A DNA stretch of 64,000 nucleotides from Polytrichum commune (GCA_950295325.1 OX485808.1:14964527-15028526); one strand, 5' to 3'. Shown: positions 10,900-23,399, counted from the stretch's first letter. Notes: a model not told the origin generated them from the letters alone. A program made the numbers and translations.

Positions 10900-12860
10900 G
10901 CAGATGAAAATAATAAAATATAGGCTATAAAGGTAGTTATAACTATTAGCGTAGGCTCATGAGCCCATAGTTAGTTACATGGCAACTATCGTTGTCCCTG
11001 CCATGCCAAATAAGCTAACAAAGGAGAGAGAGATAGGCAATTCTTCGAATTTTTAGAGTGCATGGAAAAACTCATAGTCTTGTCTCCCTTTGCACAAATA
11101 TTGTGCGAGGTTGTAGTTGACCTATGTTATGGAAACCGAGGATAATCACCGCAGCGATTGCAGGGTTATTGGTTTGGGTTGAAGCTCATTGTTGTTCTAA
11201 AATAGAAATTGCATTGAGTAGCCGAAGTCCGGCTGATTCGGTTCTTATTTCTGATTATTTGAATGTGAAATTGGAAACTATTGTCTCTTATTGTGATTGT
11301 ATTTGATTGAGCCCGAAGTTGTGAGAGGAATTGTGCAAGTTAAAAATGTGAAAGTGAATGGCTAAGAGCTGAGGAGAGCAATGAGAAATTGTTAGGGAGT
11401 TGATTAACCTTAGAGGGATAGAGGTCATGAGAGACAAATAGAAGCAAGCCTTGAAAGATAGAATGAAAGATGAGAGTGTGAAAATGCACAAGGAATTATA
11501 GAGCAAATAGTTAATTATATAGTTGGGAGACATTGAAGATTGTGCAACAACTATCCAAGGACCATAATCCTTTTCGACGTTCAATTACCAAGAACAATAG
11601 AGTGGAAGGATTAACCTCAACAAAGAAGGATAAAAATATTAGCATAGTGAGTAGTGGAATAACTATTCAAAGAAAAAGGAGAGGTTGAAACTATAGTCTA
11701 TAGCACCTCGAGAAGAAAGACCCCGAGCAACAATGCATGAGCAAGAGAAAGAGAGATTGTCCACCAAGACAGATGACAAAGGAAGATCATTGTTGAGTTA
11801 GAGCAAGAGCAACCTTGTGAGAGGGTAGAATAAAGTGTTCAAGGGTTATTCGGGAAGGAAGTTGCTTGAAGAACTAAGTCATGTAAAATGCACAAAAGGT
11901 GCAAACAAGCCGCAACGCCAAGGATTTATCCGAGAAGGAAACTATTGACAATTGTAAAAGCATGTGAGAGGCAGTGAGAGAGAAAGAAAGGAAAGAAGAT
12001 AAGTTGTATAGATAAACTGCAAAAATAGTTGAAGTAAATACCATAGTCTGATAGTAGTAAAATCTGCTAAGTCTGTTTAATTAGAGATCCCCTTATCAAC
12101 TGAAAGTGATGAGAAAATAACTCTGAGCAGTTGATTAGTGGTGGAAATGAAATATTAAGAGGGATTAAGTGTATTTGAGTTAGGATGAATTATGGAGAAT
12201 AAAAGAATAATTAGGCATGAATTATCATGGAGTTTAATATTGATGTTAAGTCTAGAGACTTCGATCTTTGAGTATGAAATGCAAGTTAACCATATCAATT
12301 ATTGTCTTGTGTATTACCCTATTTATGATTGTTGCATGTTGTGCAAGGCAACTGGGACTATAGTTTGACTTTGATAATCGTTGTTAATTGCATAAGTTGT
12401 GAGTAATGATTAAATATTGGAATTAATAAATAAAAATTAAATGAAAGAACTAAATGAAGGAATTAAAGATTTTTCTTGTATTGAAAGTAACATTGACCAA
12501 TTAATGAAGAAATTGTTGTGATTTGAAGATGCATTGGCCGATGGTTACTAAAACAATTGTGCTACTCAAAAACTATTGTTCTCAAAAAGTCTATTTTTTT
12601 ATAATCTCATGAGGAGATGGAAACTTACAACCCACTAATAAACCGACAATATTAAATGAGAAACATTGAGAGGAAACCTAGAAAGAAGGAAGAGTAAAGA
12701 TGAATGAATGATGTTTTAGAGTGGAATTAACAACCCCATTGTCTCGTTAATGAACTATAGTGTGACAAATGCATGTAATAGACACTAGTAAAGCCTTTCT
12801 TGAGAGTCTGTACCCTAGATTTTGGTTTATTTAAGTTGTAGCGAAAACCTAACTACAACA
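10900..12860 (+). repeat. Purine-rich dispersed repeat R4, copy 1
   Basis: It aligns in order with 33070-34640. Shared blocks are ATAGGCTCATGAGCCC/ATAGGCTCAGGAGCCC, AACTAAGTCATGTAAAA, the block CAACTGAAAGTGATGAGAA, and a 3' block containing TGTGACAAATGCATGTAATA, CTTGAGAGTCTGTACC and TTTTGGTT (12770-12840). The body is GA-rich and carries irregularly spaced variants of ACTATAGTCT, for example at 11688-11702, 12041-12050 and 12355-12366. There is no open reading frame. The shape suggests a long terminal repeat or other untranslated part of a retroelement, but I see no primer-binding site or coding domain. Confidence 0.62.
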
Positions 12861-14480
12861 TGGCCCTATCAAAAAATATGGAATGAGACTTATGTGTTTT
12901 GAAACTTCCAACCCAGTTCATGGGAGGTTATCATACCACCTACTTTGAACCTTGCCCATGTACCGTGTCATGTGTCCCATGTCATGTATCATGTGCCCCA
13001 CGTCTAAATATTGGAATTGCGACACATCAGACATCTGGATAAGAAGCATGGTTATGTTTTTGTATCAAGGGCATGTCCTCAAACAAGGTTGCACTTTGGT
13101 ATAATATGTTTGAACATGGACATCCATGTCATCATGCATGCATGTACCAAACAGCATTTCAAAAAGCTTTAAAATCAGATATGAAAATTTGAAATGAGAA
13201 CTAAAAATTTGAAACTAGATTTAGGCAGCATCAACCATCAAGGAAACCCTAATGAAATCCTAGGGTACCAACATAGATGAATATGATCATCATTTTGCTC
13301 AAGTAAAATGTAGCGCCCAATATTTCAGATTGGATGTTTTGTTACTAATTAAGTGGTGTGAGGCTTGCATGTAGACATTGTAATACATTGTATTTAGTGT
13401 TCTAGTTGATATAATACTTTTGTGGTAGATGTTGCACCATGTTGCACCATGTTGCAATGTTGGGGTTTAACATAAGCACTTGTAGTCATGATATTTCCTC
13501 TTGCTAACTTGCTTTGAAGCCTTGATTGTTGCTACCTCAGAGGGGTTGCATGGTTTTCACCTTCCTACCTCATATTGAAGCCTCATTGAGGTTGTTGCAC
13601 AAGGTTTGTGTAGTTTTGTCTTCTTGCATAGGCCTTTGAATTCTTTCCTTGAGCATTTTATTATAACGTGGAGGTTTGCTCATTCAAAGATCTAGCAACC
13701 TTGTTTTGAAACCATGATTGTTGTTTCCTCATGGGTTTTGACCTATGTTCTCTTCATTCTCATCACATCTAACACTTGTTGGTTGTCGCTTCAAAATTCT
13801 TCATTGGCATTATTTTGTTCCATTGTCATAATGACATAATAACTAAATGAGAATATGAATGAGTCAAATATCTATATCGTAACAACATCAATGAGTGGCA
13901 TAGGTTTGGTTCATGTTCCACGATCCAAATTTCTTTGTACCAATGTTTTGTTTGTGCATCGATGTTCCAACCCTATCACCGATAGGCTACAAAACCAAGA
14001 ACAATCAATTGTAATTGACAATTGTGGCACCGAAAATGCTTGCAATCTAAACCTAGTTGTCAACTTAGCCAACCTACATTTTGATATTGAGCATGGCATG
14101 TTAGCACCTAACAAAGATTGATATTGTGGTGCATTAAAATAGGTTGGTCTAAGCTTCAAAAATGGGGCGGTGGTCGTGAATGGATTGGCTGCCTTCAGCC
14201 ATATGTGATATTCATAATCATGGAGCACATGCGGGTGACAAACAAGGAATAACAAATGGAATTAATTATGAAGATTCTAAAATGAGGCTAAAGGCCTATT
14301 TACACTAGTGACAACTTGGATTTTGTGACAGAAGAACTCAAATGAGTTGTTTCAACGGAAAATAACGTGACCATGGCAAAATAGATCTAATCAACAAATT
14401 TTCTTTAAATATCTAATTTTAGTAAAGTTGAAAGTTTACTTTTCCCCATTTTTATCAAAACTCTATGTCCTAGTCTAAGT
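12861..14480. other. Unassigned stretch with a diverged local duplication
   Basis: A segment near 13504-13553 (TTGAAGCCTTGATTGTTGCTACCTC) resembles 13690-13742 (TTGAAACCATGATTGTTGTTTCCTC), a direct repeat about 187 bp apart. ATGTTGCACCAT is doubled near 13437. A CACTAGTGACAAC-type terminus occurs near 14310 with no partner end. The frame at 13855-14121 is unrecognised. Confidence 0.45.
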
Positions 14481-14561
14481 CCACGTTCTTGGAGGGTGGA
14501 CTCCTCATATCACTTACGAACTACCATGAGTGTAAAAAGGGATACTCTTTGACACAATAGC

Positions 14562-15790
14562 ATCCATCATCATATGATGTAAGACATGGTGATGGTGGTG
14601 GTGAGGCCATTGCCCACCGTTCCCCACCATTCTTGTCTAAAACACAGACACAATTCCAAAGGAAAAGAGCCACATGTCAAAGTGCGCCCCAAAACTTTCC
14701 ATGTCTCTAGGAACAAGGAAACAAATGTGGAAAGGTGGGTAAGGGACTTCAAGCGCAAAAAGTGGGTATGGTGCGGGAAACCTAGGAGAGGTGGTGGGCA
14801 TGGAGCCAAGGTGGGGACATGGCATAGGCAAATAAGACTAAGTAGGACTTTAATTTTATTTTTTATTTTTTATTTTCTTAGAGCCCTCCATGGGATCATG
14901 ATGGTGGATCATGGAGGCTTATGAATATGACGATTTGTATACATGCATGCATATGAAATGTACGCAACGGCATGGGCACATGGTTTGCATGGGGTATGGG
15001 TTTTAGTTCATCCTTGATACTCATTGATATGCATGGGTGCAATGGGCCAGGACGCCACAAGTCCCAGCTAGATAGTAGGGCTATTGTAAGTAAAGTTGCA
15101 TTGCAGAGATTGAGTAAACCCACAAGATTGAGAATGCACTCAAATATTATTGCTGAGAAAATATTGTTTGTTGTTATGTTTTTATTCAGTTTTACAAGAA
15201 GAAGAAATGAGAACGCCAATAAATAATCGATGTATGTTCATTGCATTGCAAGACCAATGAAGTATCGTCTCCTTAATATCATCATTTTATGGGGAGTGTG
15301 TCACATCCTCTGGCTAGAATCAATTCATTTGTTGATTGGATTCTTTCCATCGTAGCACATAACTATGTGTGAGGAATTATTGTAAGATTTAGGCTTGTTC
15401 AAACTATCTAAATTCAAATATGGCATCCCGCCACTCTCAACCGTTATTGTCTGGAATACATAAAAGTTAAAAATAAGAAAAGGGGACACATGTCAAAGAC
15501 TGTTTTTAAAGAAAACAAGTGACAAAAGAAAGAGGAAACAAATGTGTGAAGAGTAGGGGGACCATAAGGACAACCGGTGGGTATGGTGGGAGGGACACAT
15601 GGGAGATGGCTAGTCATGGGGGGCTTATGAGCATGGCATGGGCATACATGCATAATATGATGGGTATGCAAGGGGATGGGAGGCATATTGACACAAGAAA
15701 ATAGTTTATGAGCACATGGGGTTGAATTGATTCATAATATTATTTCAGATGCACGGGTGCAACAGGCCGGGATGGTGCAGGTCAAACAAG
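14562..15790. repeat. 1.2 kb insertion built from two related modules
   Basis: This sequence interrupts Mutator-like copy B relative to copy A. Its left part (about 14665-15060) and right part (about 15485-15775) are diverged copies of each other: CACATGTCAAAG, GAAACAAATGTG, GGGTATGG, and GCATGGGTGCAATGGGCC versus GCACGGGTGCAACAGGCC. No coding domain is visible, although several short frames exist on both strands. The element class is unknown. Confidence 0.5.
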
Positions 15791-16105
15791 TAGTTTACAT
15801 TATAGAGAGGTATTTTTTTCTTTCTCTAGTGTGTATATTATCAATGATATATTTATAGAAGAGGACCCTAAGGTTTAGAGAAAAAAAAATGACAATAGGT
15901 GTGCTAGTTGCATTGGATGTACAATTCTTTCTAATATCATTGTATGCTAGTGGTTCCAATGACTTGTGTACCTATGTAACAAAGGCTTGTTTATTTCAAA
16001 CTTGTATTTTGTGTATGGAGTGGAGGCATTTATCATATTAAATTGAAAGCTTAGTATATTTACAAGAGTCCATTTTCTAGTATACTGATAGTACATATAC
16101 ACCTC

Positions 16106-16142
16106 TTTCTTTTTTTCTTTTTTTCTTTTTTTCTTTTCTTAT
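16106..16142. repeat. T-rich (CTTTTTTT)n simple repeat
   Basis: Four or five units of C followed by five to seven T occur inside Mutator-like copy B. Confidence 0.8.
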
Positions 16143-16209
16143 TGTATGTGGGCGGGTTTGTTTTGTACTCATCCACACACATCGTTTAGGTTTCCAAGGA
16201 AGAGTCCAC

Positions 16210-16542
16210 CCCCGGGGAGGGTAGTCATTGGTTGGAATAGCAATATACGTGCGAACAAATGATAGGGTATTTTTAAAACATGGGGGCAAAAAATTATAAA
16301 TGGACTTAAGAGTAATATAGGGTATCAAAAATGGCACTGAACATCTTTAAAGTACTTTAGGGTATGGAATAATAGGTAATTTGGAATTATAAATAATGCA
16401 AGCCATTTTTCTATTAACCCAAAGTAGAAAATTACATAATGATAGCATGTGAAAAAAGAAGAGAATTGAAAGTAATATCCCCTATAAAATAGTGGTTGTT
16501 CGCACCTATATCCTTAACTTTTTAACACACTACCCTCCCCGG
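16210..16542 (-). mobile_element. MITE family M1, copy 2, 333 bp
   Basis: It is inserted into the right end of Mutator-like copy B. The 8 bp GAGTCCAC is duplicated on both sides (16202-16209 and 16543-16550; the identity continues for one or two more C bases). The ends are CCCCGGGGAGGGTAGT and, reverse-complemented, CCGGGGAGGGTAGT. The body is the reverse complement of 6186-6532. Here the ends keep the complex GGGGAGGGTAGT sequence that has become a pure G/C run in copy 1. Confidence 0.82.
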
Positions 16543-17039
16543 GAGTCCACCCCTTGGGTCCACTTTAAAAAGGCTTCTAAAAAAGTGATGTGGATTTCTC
16601 TTGGTTATGATTTTTAGACTGCCAACCATGACCACAAGAAGTATCCTAAATTATTTTTTCTCACAAACCTTGGACACCTGTGTAAAAGGCCCTCATCAAT
16701 ATGGCACACCCATGCATCAAAACACAAGACATGAAAGAAATATAGAAATGAAAAGACCACATTTGCATGAGATATGCGTGGGGAATGTTAATAAAGGTTC
16801 ATGGAATTGTGGGCTTGGTACCATAGGTGATAACCTGGTTTAACAAATATGAATTCTTAGACTAGATGCCAAATCTATTGGCATGTTTTCCCTAAATTAA
16901 ATGCGTTATCCCGCATGATTGTAAAAGTGTGTGAAAACTGTCATTGTTTGCAAGTCCATGAATATATTTGTTGGTAATTCATTACATAAGTATGACAAAC
17001 TCAATGTGGTATGCTAAATTCTCCTATTAGTGTGGGTAT

Positions 17040-17660
17040 CCCGACTCCGGGATCCATTTGTGAGCTCATAGTTATGAGCTCCTCAAATAAGCTCAAAAGT
17101 GCCTCACAACAGGTCTCGGCTTTGAGCTCAGAAGTTGCTCCCCACCGCGTAAACTATTTTCAAATGTGTGCAATTAGATTATTTTCCACATTCAAAATAT
17201 GTTATGTAAGTACTAGTGTAATTTTTTTTCATCACTACTTTTATGGATGTATGAACATAGTTGACCTCATTGGAGGACCCCTAATTGGAGAAGTTATAGT
17301 GAGGTTGCCCAATTGTGCCATAAGTCACATGGACATGACAATGCTTCGACCACTTTCTCCCACTTTTGTGATTCAAGAAAACACTTGGTGACATGGTTTG
17401 GAATGACTGCATGATCCTTGTGGTGAAAGTTGTTCCCCCTTGTCTAAATCATCTATGAGCTCAACAAATAGTCATCTACTGTAGAAACCATATTTGAGCT
17501 TGCTTGAGCTCCTCAATTAAGCTCAAAAGTGGTTGCCTTTGACTATAACCATCTTTGAGCTCACTTGAGCTCCTTAAATGTGCTCAAAAGTTGCTCCCCA
17601 TCATGCCATTTATCTTCAAATGTGTGCATTTAGAACATTTTGTTGCATTCATATTATGTA
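17040..17660. repeat. GAGCTC-rich repeats
   Basis: Three or four diverged units of about 60-100 bp carry TGAGCTC, TTGAGCTCCT and GCTCAAAAGT. They are followed twice by GTTGCTCCCCA and TTCAAATGTGTGCA(A/T)TTAGA (near 17130-17190 and 17590-17640). The palindrome GAGCTC occurs at least six times. The open frame at 17011-17391 spans these repeats and matches no domain. Confidence 0.6.
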
Positions 17661-19440
17661 TTATAAATAATAGTATAGTGCAAGCAAAGTAAAGTGGTCA
17701 ACTCTTGATCGTTGGATAGGTCCAAGTGAAAGTGCTTCAAAACCATGCACTAACTTTGAATCTTTGAATCAATATCCTAAATAGTTAAAAATCATATTGA
17801 TTTACCTCAGGGAGTGCACTATTCATTAAAACCAAGCATCACGTGCGTGCATGCCCCTTATTAAAATACCCCTGTATACATTTTATTTTTGCTAAAATCA
17901 AGCAATATACTTACAAATCTCATTGCTTCAAAATACATTTCCATACATACACAAGGGTCCAAAAACAAATACAGAAATTGTATATAACATGTGTACAAAT
18001 GTTTGGAAATGCAAAAATATGGCCCTATTATATGTATAATATCAAATCGTGGATTTTTAGTTATAAAGTCGTTACTTAGTGGATGAAAAAACACATGATT
18101 CTCGGTCCAGGTCTGACTTGAACGCGTAAACGCGTAAATGCGTACTTTACATATATTTTTCTATAGCCTCATGTATATCTACTTCTTGCTTAATAGCAAT
18201 ATGTCTCTTGTACGTACATTTTGTACATGCTTGTTTTAAATAATACCCCTTTTGTGCACCCACGTGTATAAATACAGTACTTGAACAGTGCACTCCCTGG
18301 GTGATTTACAAATCCAAAAAAACTTATTTTGGAAATTTATTTATAAAAAGTAAACAAATTTAGAAGACACTTGGGTACTTCATTATCTCATAGTTTATGT
18401 ACATACATGCGTTGAAGCTTTTTTGGGGAGGGGGGTATTTATCTAATATTATTTCTGATATTCTTTTCTTTTTGCTACTTCTACTTTGCCCCATTCTCTT
18501 GCACCCTTTGGTAGTTTATACTTACATTTTTTTTTTTCATTTAAACTTAACCCTATGTTAATTAAAAAAAAGCCTCTTTCTATTGTTTAAAATCACCTAG
18601 ACTACTTGCAATTGGATGTACATGAGATGAGCATGGATTGAATAGAAAGTTTGAACTGGATGGCATGATTAGCCACATAAAAAATTTCATCCATATCATT
18701 TACTATCTAGGGAAGACCATCTAGAAGGTTTGCACCATCCTAAACATAGAACTCTATATGTAGTTCTAAATAAGAAGCAATATGACATTACTTTAGTATT
18801 TATGAAAAAATCCCAATTCAAACAATAATTTAGTACTACTTTTGAGCATTTGACCTAAAAAATTATGGTTTTAGTACATAGGAGCACATTTTGGTCCATT
18901 TTTCCACGCTTGCACCCAATTCTTCACTATTTTTATGCATGTATTGACATGGTTGACCTCACTGGAAGGCTTCTTATTGGAGAACTTGTAATTAAGTTGC
19001 CCAATTCTACCAAAAAACACACGGACATGATAGTGGCTTCAACCACATTCTCCCACTTTTGTTTGAAATTTTTGCACTTAATGGCATGGTCCAGTGGGAT
19101 AACCGCGTGATTGATCTTGTAAGAAGCTCAACCCAACCCATTCTTTTTAAAAGTATGGATTAAGATCAACATACAAGACTATGTGGAGCATGCAAGACTA
19201 CGACTCATGGGTACCTCACTATCTAATAGTTTATGTATATACGTGTCTTGAAGCTTTTTTGGTGGAAGGGGAGGGGGATTATTTATCTTGTATTTATTTT
19301 TATATTACCTTTATTTATCCTACTTCTACTTTGCCCTATTATCTTGCACCCTTTGGTAGTTAGAACTTAAATTTCTTCATTGAAACTTAACCCTACATTA
19401 ATCCAAAGATTGTGTTTTACATGTTGTTAAAAATCAACAT
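17220..19440 (+). repeat. Diverged segmental duplication (two direct copies)
   Basis: About 17225-17420 (GACCTCATTGGAGG, TTGCCCAATT, ACATGGACATGA, TTCTCCCACTTTTGTG) recurs at 18900-19120. About 18385-18600 (GTTTATGTACATAC, TTGAAGCTTTTTTGG, CTTCTACTTTGCCC, TTGCACCCTTTGGTAGTT) recurs at 19220-19410. Copy 1 is longer because it contains extra GAGCTC-rich sequence and the MITE at 17806-18301. Function unknown. Confidence 0.65.
17806..18301. mobile_element. hAT-type MITE, 496 bp
   Basis: The exact 8 bp direct repeat TGATTTAC flanks the element (17798-17805 and 18302-18309). The left end is CTCAGGGAGTGCACT and the right end reverse-complemented is CCCAGGGAGTGCACT, identical at 14 of 15 bases. ACGTG and (A/T)AATA(C/T)CCC blocks recur just inside both arms. 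There is no transposase; the overlapping frames at 17843-18094 are chance. The 8 bp TSD and a terminus with CAGGG fit hAT. Confidence 0.87.
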
Positions 19441-22180
19441 ATGTGTGGTGTTTTGAGGCACCTTTAATCAACATGCATAGTAATATAAGATTGCCCATTA
19501 ACATAAGACATAGGTTGCCTTATGTTACTAAGTTTGTCAGTAAAGGTTGGAATACAAATTTGACAAGGAATGGAGACACCAAAAAGTGATAGGGATGCAA
19601 CATCATGAACATGGACACTACTAAACAATAACACAAGTGAGCACTGCAAGAACACTACTAAATGCTCAAGAGTTGAGGTTGTAAGTGAAAAAACCTTGTG
19701 ACCCTCTACAAGTTTTGTACAACCCTAACATTGCACCTTAAATGTAATGTATACTAATGTATAGTATTTATAACACAATTTAGTGATGTATGTAATGTAA
19801 TGTAGTGATATATTTCTACATGACATTATAGGGTAATGTATAGTATTTATAACGTAGTTGTGAATGAAATCAATATTTTATCACATTGAATATGTTTTAA
19901 ATGATAAAGTCCCACACTATTTTTAACATTTTGCTAGTGAGGTACCCGTGTATGTCCTCAAGAGATTTCTCAAAGTTCAATGGCACATAGATCAGCTCTC
20001 ATTTTGAATCGTGTTAGATGATCAACCAAGAAAAGTGAAGAAATCAAGCAATCTATGGCCTCCAAAATGAATTTGGCGATTTGAAGTCTTTATGCATGAG
20101 ATGTGAGCAAATTTCAGCAAGCTTGTCGAAGAGGTGTAGCAGGTACAATAAAGAAAAAATGTTACAATTTTTTTGTGAGAGTTCAATGGAACAAGGAAAA
20201 CTAAGTCTGTATGAGTTTTGTTCAGCTATGAAAAGTGAGATAATCAAGTAAGCTTGCACCCCAAAAATATTGTAAAGTTTGAAGTATCATGATAACAATA
20301 ATGAAGTAAAAGATGCCAATATGTGGCCATTTGTCTTAACCTATGTTTTAACAATGAAGCTAAAAATGCCAAGGTGTTTTGAGTAAAGAACGGGTCAAAA
20401 TTAAACATATGTTTGGGATTTCCAATCAAGTAACATTTAGCAAATTATAACTATACAAATGTGAGAAATATGAAAACCAAATACGTATGTGTTAACCATC
20501 AAAGTCACATTTTCTAGGATACCGTAACATAGTTTAGGGTTAGGTGGCTTATATATGCAATTAGGACATTTATTTTGGGGGTTAGAAAAGAAACAAGTTC
20601 TACTTCACATCAAGATGAATGTTTCCCACGACTTTGTGAGAATATGCTTTTGAATTTAATGCCAACCTAATACATGATAATTCATTATATTTACTTCAAT
20701 GAGAAGTTCTGCAAATTGTAAAACTCTAGAACCCAAAGAAGGGCCACAAATTGTTCCCTATATCCATTTTTTATTTCTTGATTTCCAAAAAAATCCAAAT
20801 GGTAGATGTTTTTGTTACATACTTAATAGGCTAATTTAAAAAATTAAATGTTTTAACCATTTGGAAGAAATATATACAAAAATCGAGGTTATTGAGTCCA
20901 TACCCATTTGGACACCTTCCTCTTATGGGCCTCTGATCATGGACATCGACAACCTAGATTGATGTCATGAGAGGATGATGGATATGTTGTGGGGTATTCA
21001 TCTTCTTCCCAATCCCACAATGACATCTCAAGTACAAAATGATCTTGGATTCCGGACCAAAGCTGGGAAAAAACGATGACATGATTAGAGTACTTTGAAA
21101 AGTAGTTTGGGAGCAACACCTTGGGTTTGATCATGGAGTTCATGTATGGACCCTCCAAATGGTCAGCTAAGGAATTAATATTCAATACATTTTAATGCAA
21201 ATAATTTGTGGCAACAAGTTGGGGTAGGTTGTTGCTATCATACCACCGATGAAGTACACTTATTGGCTCCATGTGCGTTGTGCCGGAGGGGGAGGGGGGA
21301 TGCTCACTAAGGTGTGCACAAAGAACCATGTGAGATCAATGATATCATGGGTTTCGTATATGGGGGCTAAAATTGTTGTGTGTGTAGATATATGATACCC
21401 CAAGGAGACACTCATGATCTAACCAATGGAAAGACAATTGGAGAAAGTATTCATTTGCAATAACTAGTGCCAAGCCATGACATTGGACCCAAAACATGCC
21501 ATTATTGATGTGATTTAAAGTTTTGTAGTGTTCTAAAATTGTCGTCCATCATAATCATGGTACTAAATACCATTGCAATACCAAAGAAGTGGAGTCCATC
21601 ATCTGGAGTTACAAATGTACATGTTCTATGGTAAAATTCCATATTCATGGCACACTAACTTATTGTTGCTTACCATCTTCAAATGAGTACAACTTTGTCC
21701 AACCACGATAAGGTGAACCACTAAGGACTAAATAGAAAGGAGTCCTCACATTTTATAAGGACTCATGTTTGAGGCAATGTACCGATTAAATTTGCAAACC
21801 AATAATAAGATATGATGATAATATTTTAAGATTGTCTTCAATCTTGACTATAAACCTATGTAAACTTCACAAAATTTTGATACATTGTTTGTGATGGGAG
21901 CCATATATAGAGATTACATGTAATATTTGTCTTTCTAGATGCATAATGTAGGCCATATATCAAGATATGTGCAAGAGAATTGTTGCCTTGATGATGATCT
22001 AAGCAAAAAATAAGAGTTTACCTATCTTAGGACTTTGGGTGCTACATAAATGGCTTGGTAGATGGGTAGAGGAATATACTTCAATCATTGAAGCACAAGA
22101 GTGCCTTTTCAAAATGTCAATCCCAAAAACTTATTTGTCATGGGAGCTTGGTTTGTTTGTTTGCACAAAGAATTTTACAA
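19441..22180. other. Unassigned intergenic stretch
   Basis: At 19741-19860 the words GTATAGTATTTATAAC and AATGTAATGTA recur in a short decayed tandem. Otherwise I find no gene, RNA gene or element end. Open frames at 20053-20259 and 20937-21185 have no recognisable domain. Confidence 0.45.
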
Positions 22181-22184
22181 AGAA

Positions 22185-22420
22185 TTCATATTGACATGTC
22201 ATGGTTTTTTCCCAAGGCCGACTTAATTTCTAATCTTGCGAGATGCACTTGAACTTTGGGAAAAAAGCTATAGTTGGTAAAAAAAATTGGCAAAAATTAC
22301 CTCCAGAGACCAATTCAAGCTGGTCTTCCTTGCGTTCAAGAAAACGTCATACATGACATTTTTACGTACCATGTGATGTTTTCACGAATACCATGTTTTG
22401 AGGAGAAAGAAAATGGAATC
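22185..22420 (+). repeat. Repeat shared with 56150-56550
   Basis: CACTTGAACTTTGG, GAGACCAATTCAAGC, CCTTCCTTG, ATGACATTTTT and ATGATGTTTTCA-type blocks occur in the same order here and at 56.15-56.55 kb, inside the hAT transposase relic. It is probably a fragment of the same transposon family, but no conserved transposase motif is visible in this copy. Confidence 0.5.
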
Positions 22421-23399
22421 ACCAACTCCCAAATGGAGGAGAGCAAGTGATTTGGTGATGGATATGATTGCATTAGCTCAAGCACTTACCATATATTTTT
22501 CACCTTGTGGTTAGGATCATATTATGTTTACTTTCTTCTTCTCCAACTGTCACATGTGGTGACCGAGGAGGAGGAGGACTCGCTCCAAGAACTTATGATG
22601 GTGCTGGTGATCATCAAACACTATACTCTTTCCAATCTCCAGAGTACCCAAGCATTGTAGCACCACAGAGCAAGCCTCAAGTGCAACCTGGTACAAAGTT
22701 AACCCCCCATGGCCTATGACAACCGGACCTTGTGATTGGCCCAACGTGGATGTGCCAAAACGTTTCCGGAATTTGAGGCCACCTTTAGGAGGGTCCGTCC
22801 ATTACCATTCCTCCCTGATGCAGATTTGGGGAGCTTGCTTAGGCAAATGCAGGCGCATGTTGTTGGCCAATGATGGAGGACACTAGCTCCACTTGGACTC
22901 CAATTATGCGAGCAAGTAGACTGAAAAGGCATTCCCCGTGCCTTGAACATCGTCCCTAACGGCCTCGGGGGGTTCACTGGCGAAAATCGTAGAACAACGT
23001 GCGATAAAAAATAAGGTCTAATATATACATTGTAGATAAAATTTGTAAAAAACTTACATATAATATAGGGGGTTTTAAAATAGTGAAAAAGGATTACATG
23101 TAAAATACCATCACACCTTTATTTTGAAAAATACCATACCTTATAATCTTTTCTGCAAGGTAAATAGCCCCCCAATAAATAGGTCATGAACGCACGTGTA
23201 TGCAAAATATAAGAGGGAGTGAACCCCCCGAGCTAACGGCGGGAGTTGTTCCCACACGTTCCCGTGAGGTGCAAACCCCAAAATGCTCAAGAATAGACAT
23301 CACCGGAGTTCAATCACGCGTCTATTGCAAGCTTCTAACATGTGAACGTTAGGTACGGTGTGAATAGAACTGCGGTTCAAACACAAGTTTTGAAGGTGA
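22421..23399. other. Unassigned stretch, partly GC-richer
   Basis: From about 22540 to 22980 the sequence is more GC-rich and has short frames on both strands (22507-22719, 22550-22977), but stops interrupt all of them and no domain is recognised. It could be a remnant of an untranslated part of a retroelement. Confidence 0.4.

Larger units (their letters stand above)
14493..16555. mobile_element. Mutator-like element, copy B, with nested insertions
   Basis: The left end GGGTGGACTCCTCATAT near 14495 and the right end GAGTCCACCCCTTGG near 16543-16557 are the same inverted repeat as copy A (3759-4463). Internal blocks also match copy A: ACCATGAGTGTAAAA, CTCTAGTGTGTA, GACCCTAAGGTT, TGGAGGCATTTA and GTCCATTTTCTAG. 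Relative to A it carries about 1.2 kb extra (14562-15790) and the MITE at 16210-16542, which sits in the right terminal repeat. A 9 bp imperfect TSD, GTCCAC(G/T)TT, is likely (14480-14488 and around 16558). Confidence 0.6.

Noticed and set aside
11124-11306. Short frame that looks faintly like an RNase H segment
   Set aside because: No catalytic aspartate or glutamate pattern could be placed, and it lies in non-coding repeat R4.
14310-14400. CACTAGTGACAAC-like terminus suggesting a second CACTA element
   Set aside because: No matching opposite end or TSD was found within reach.
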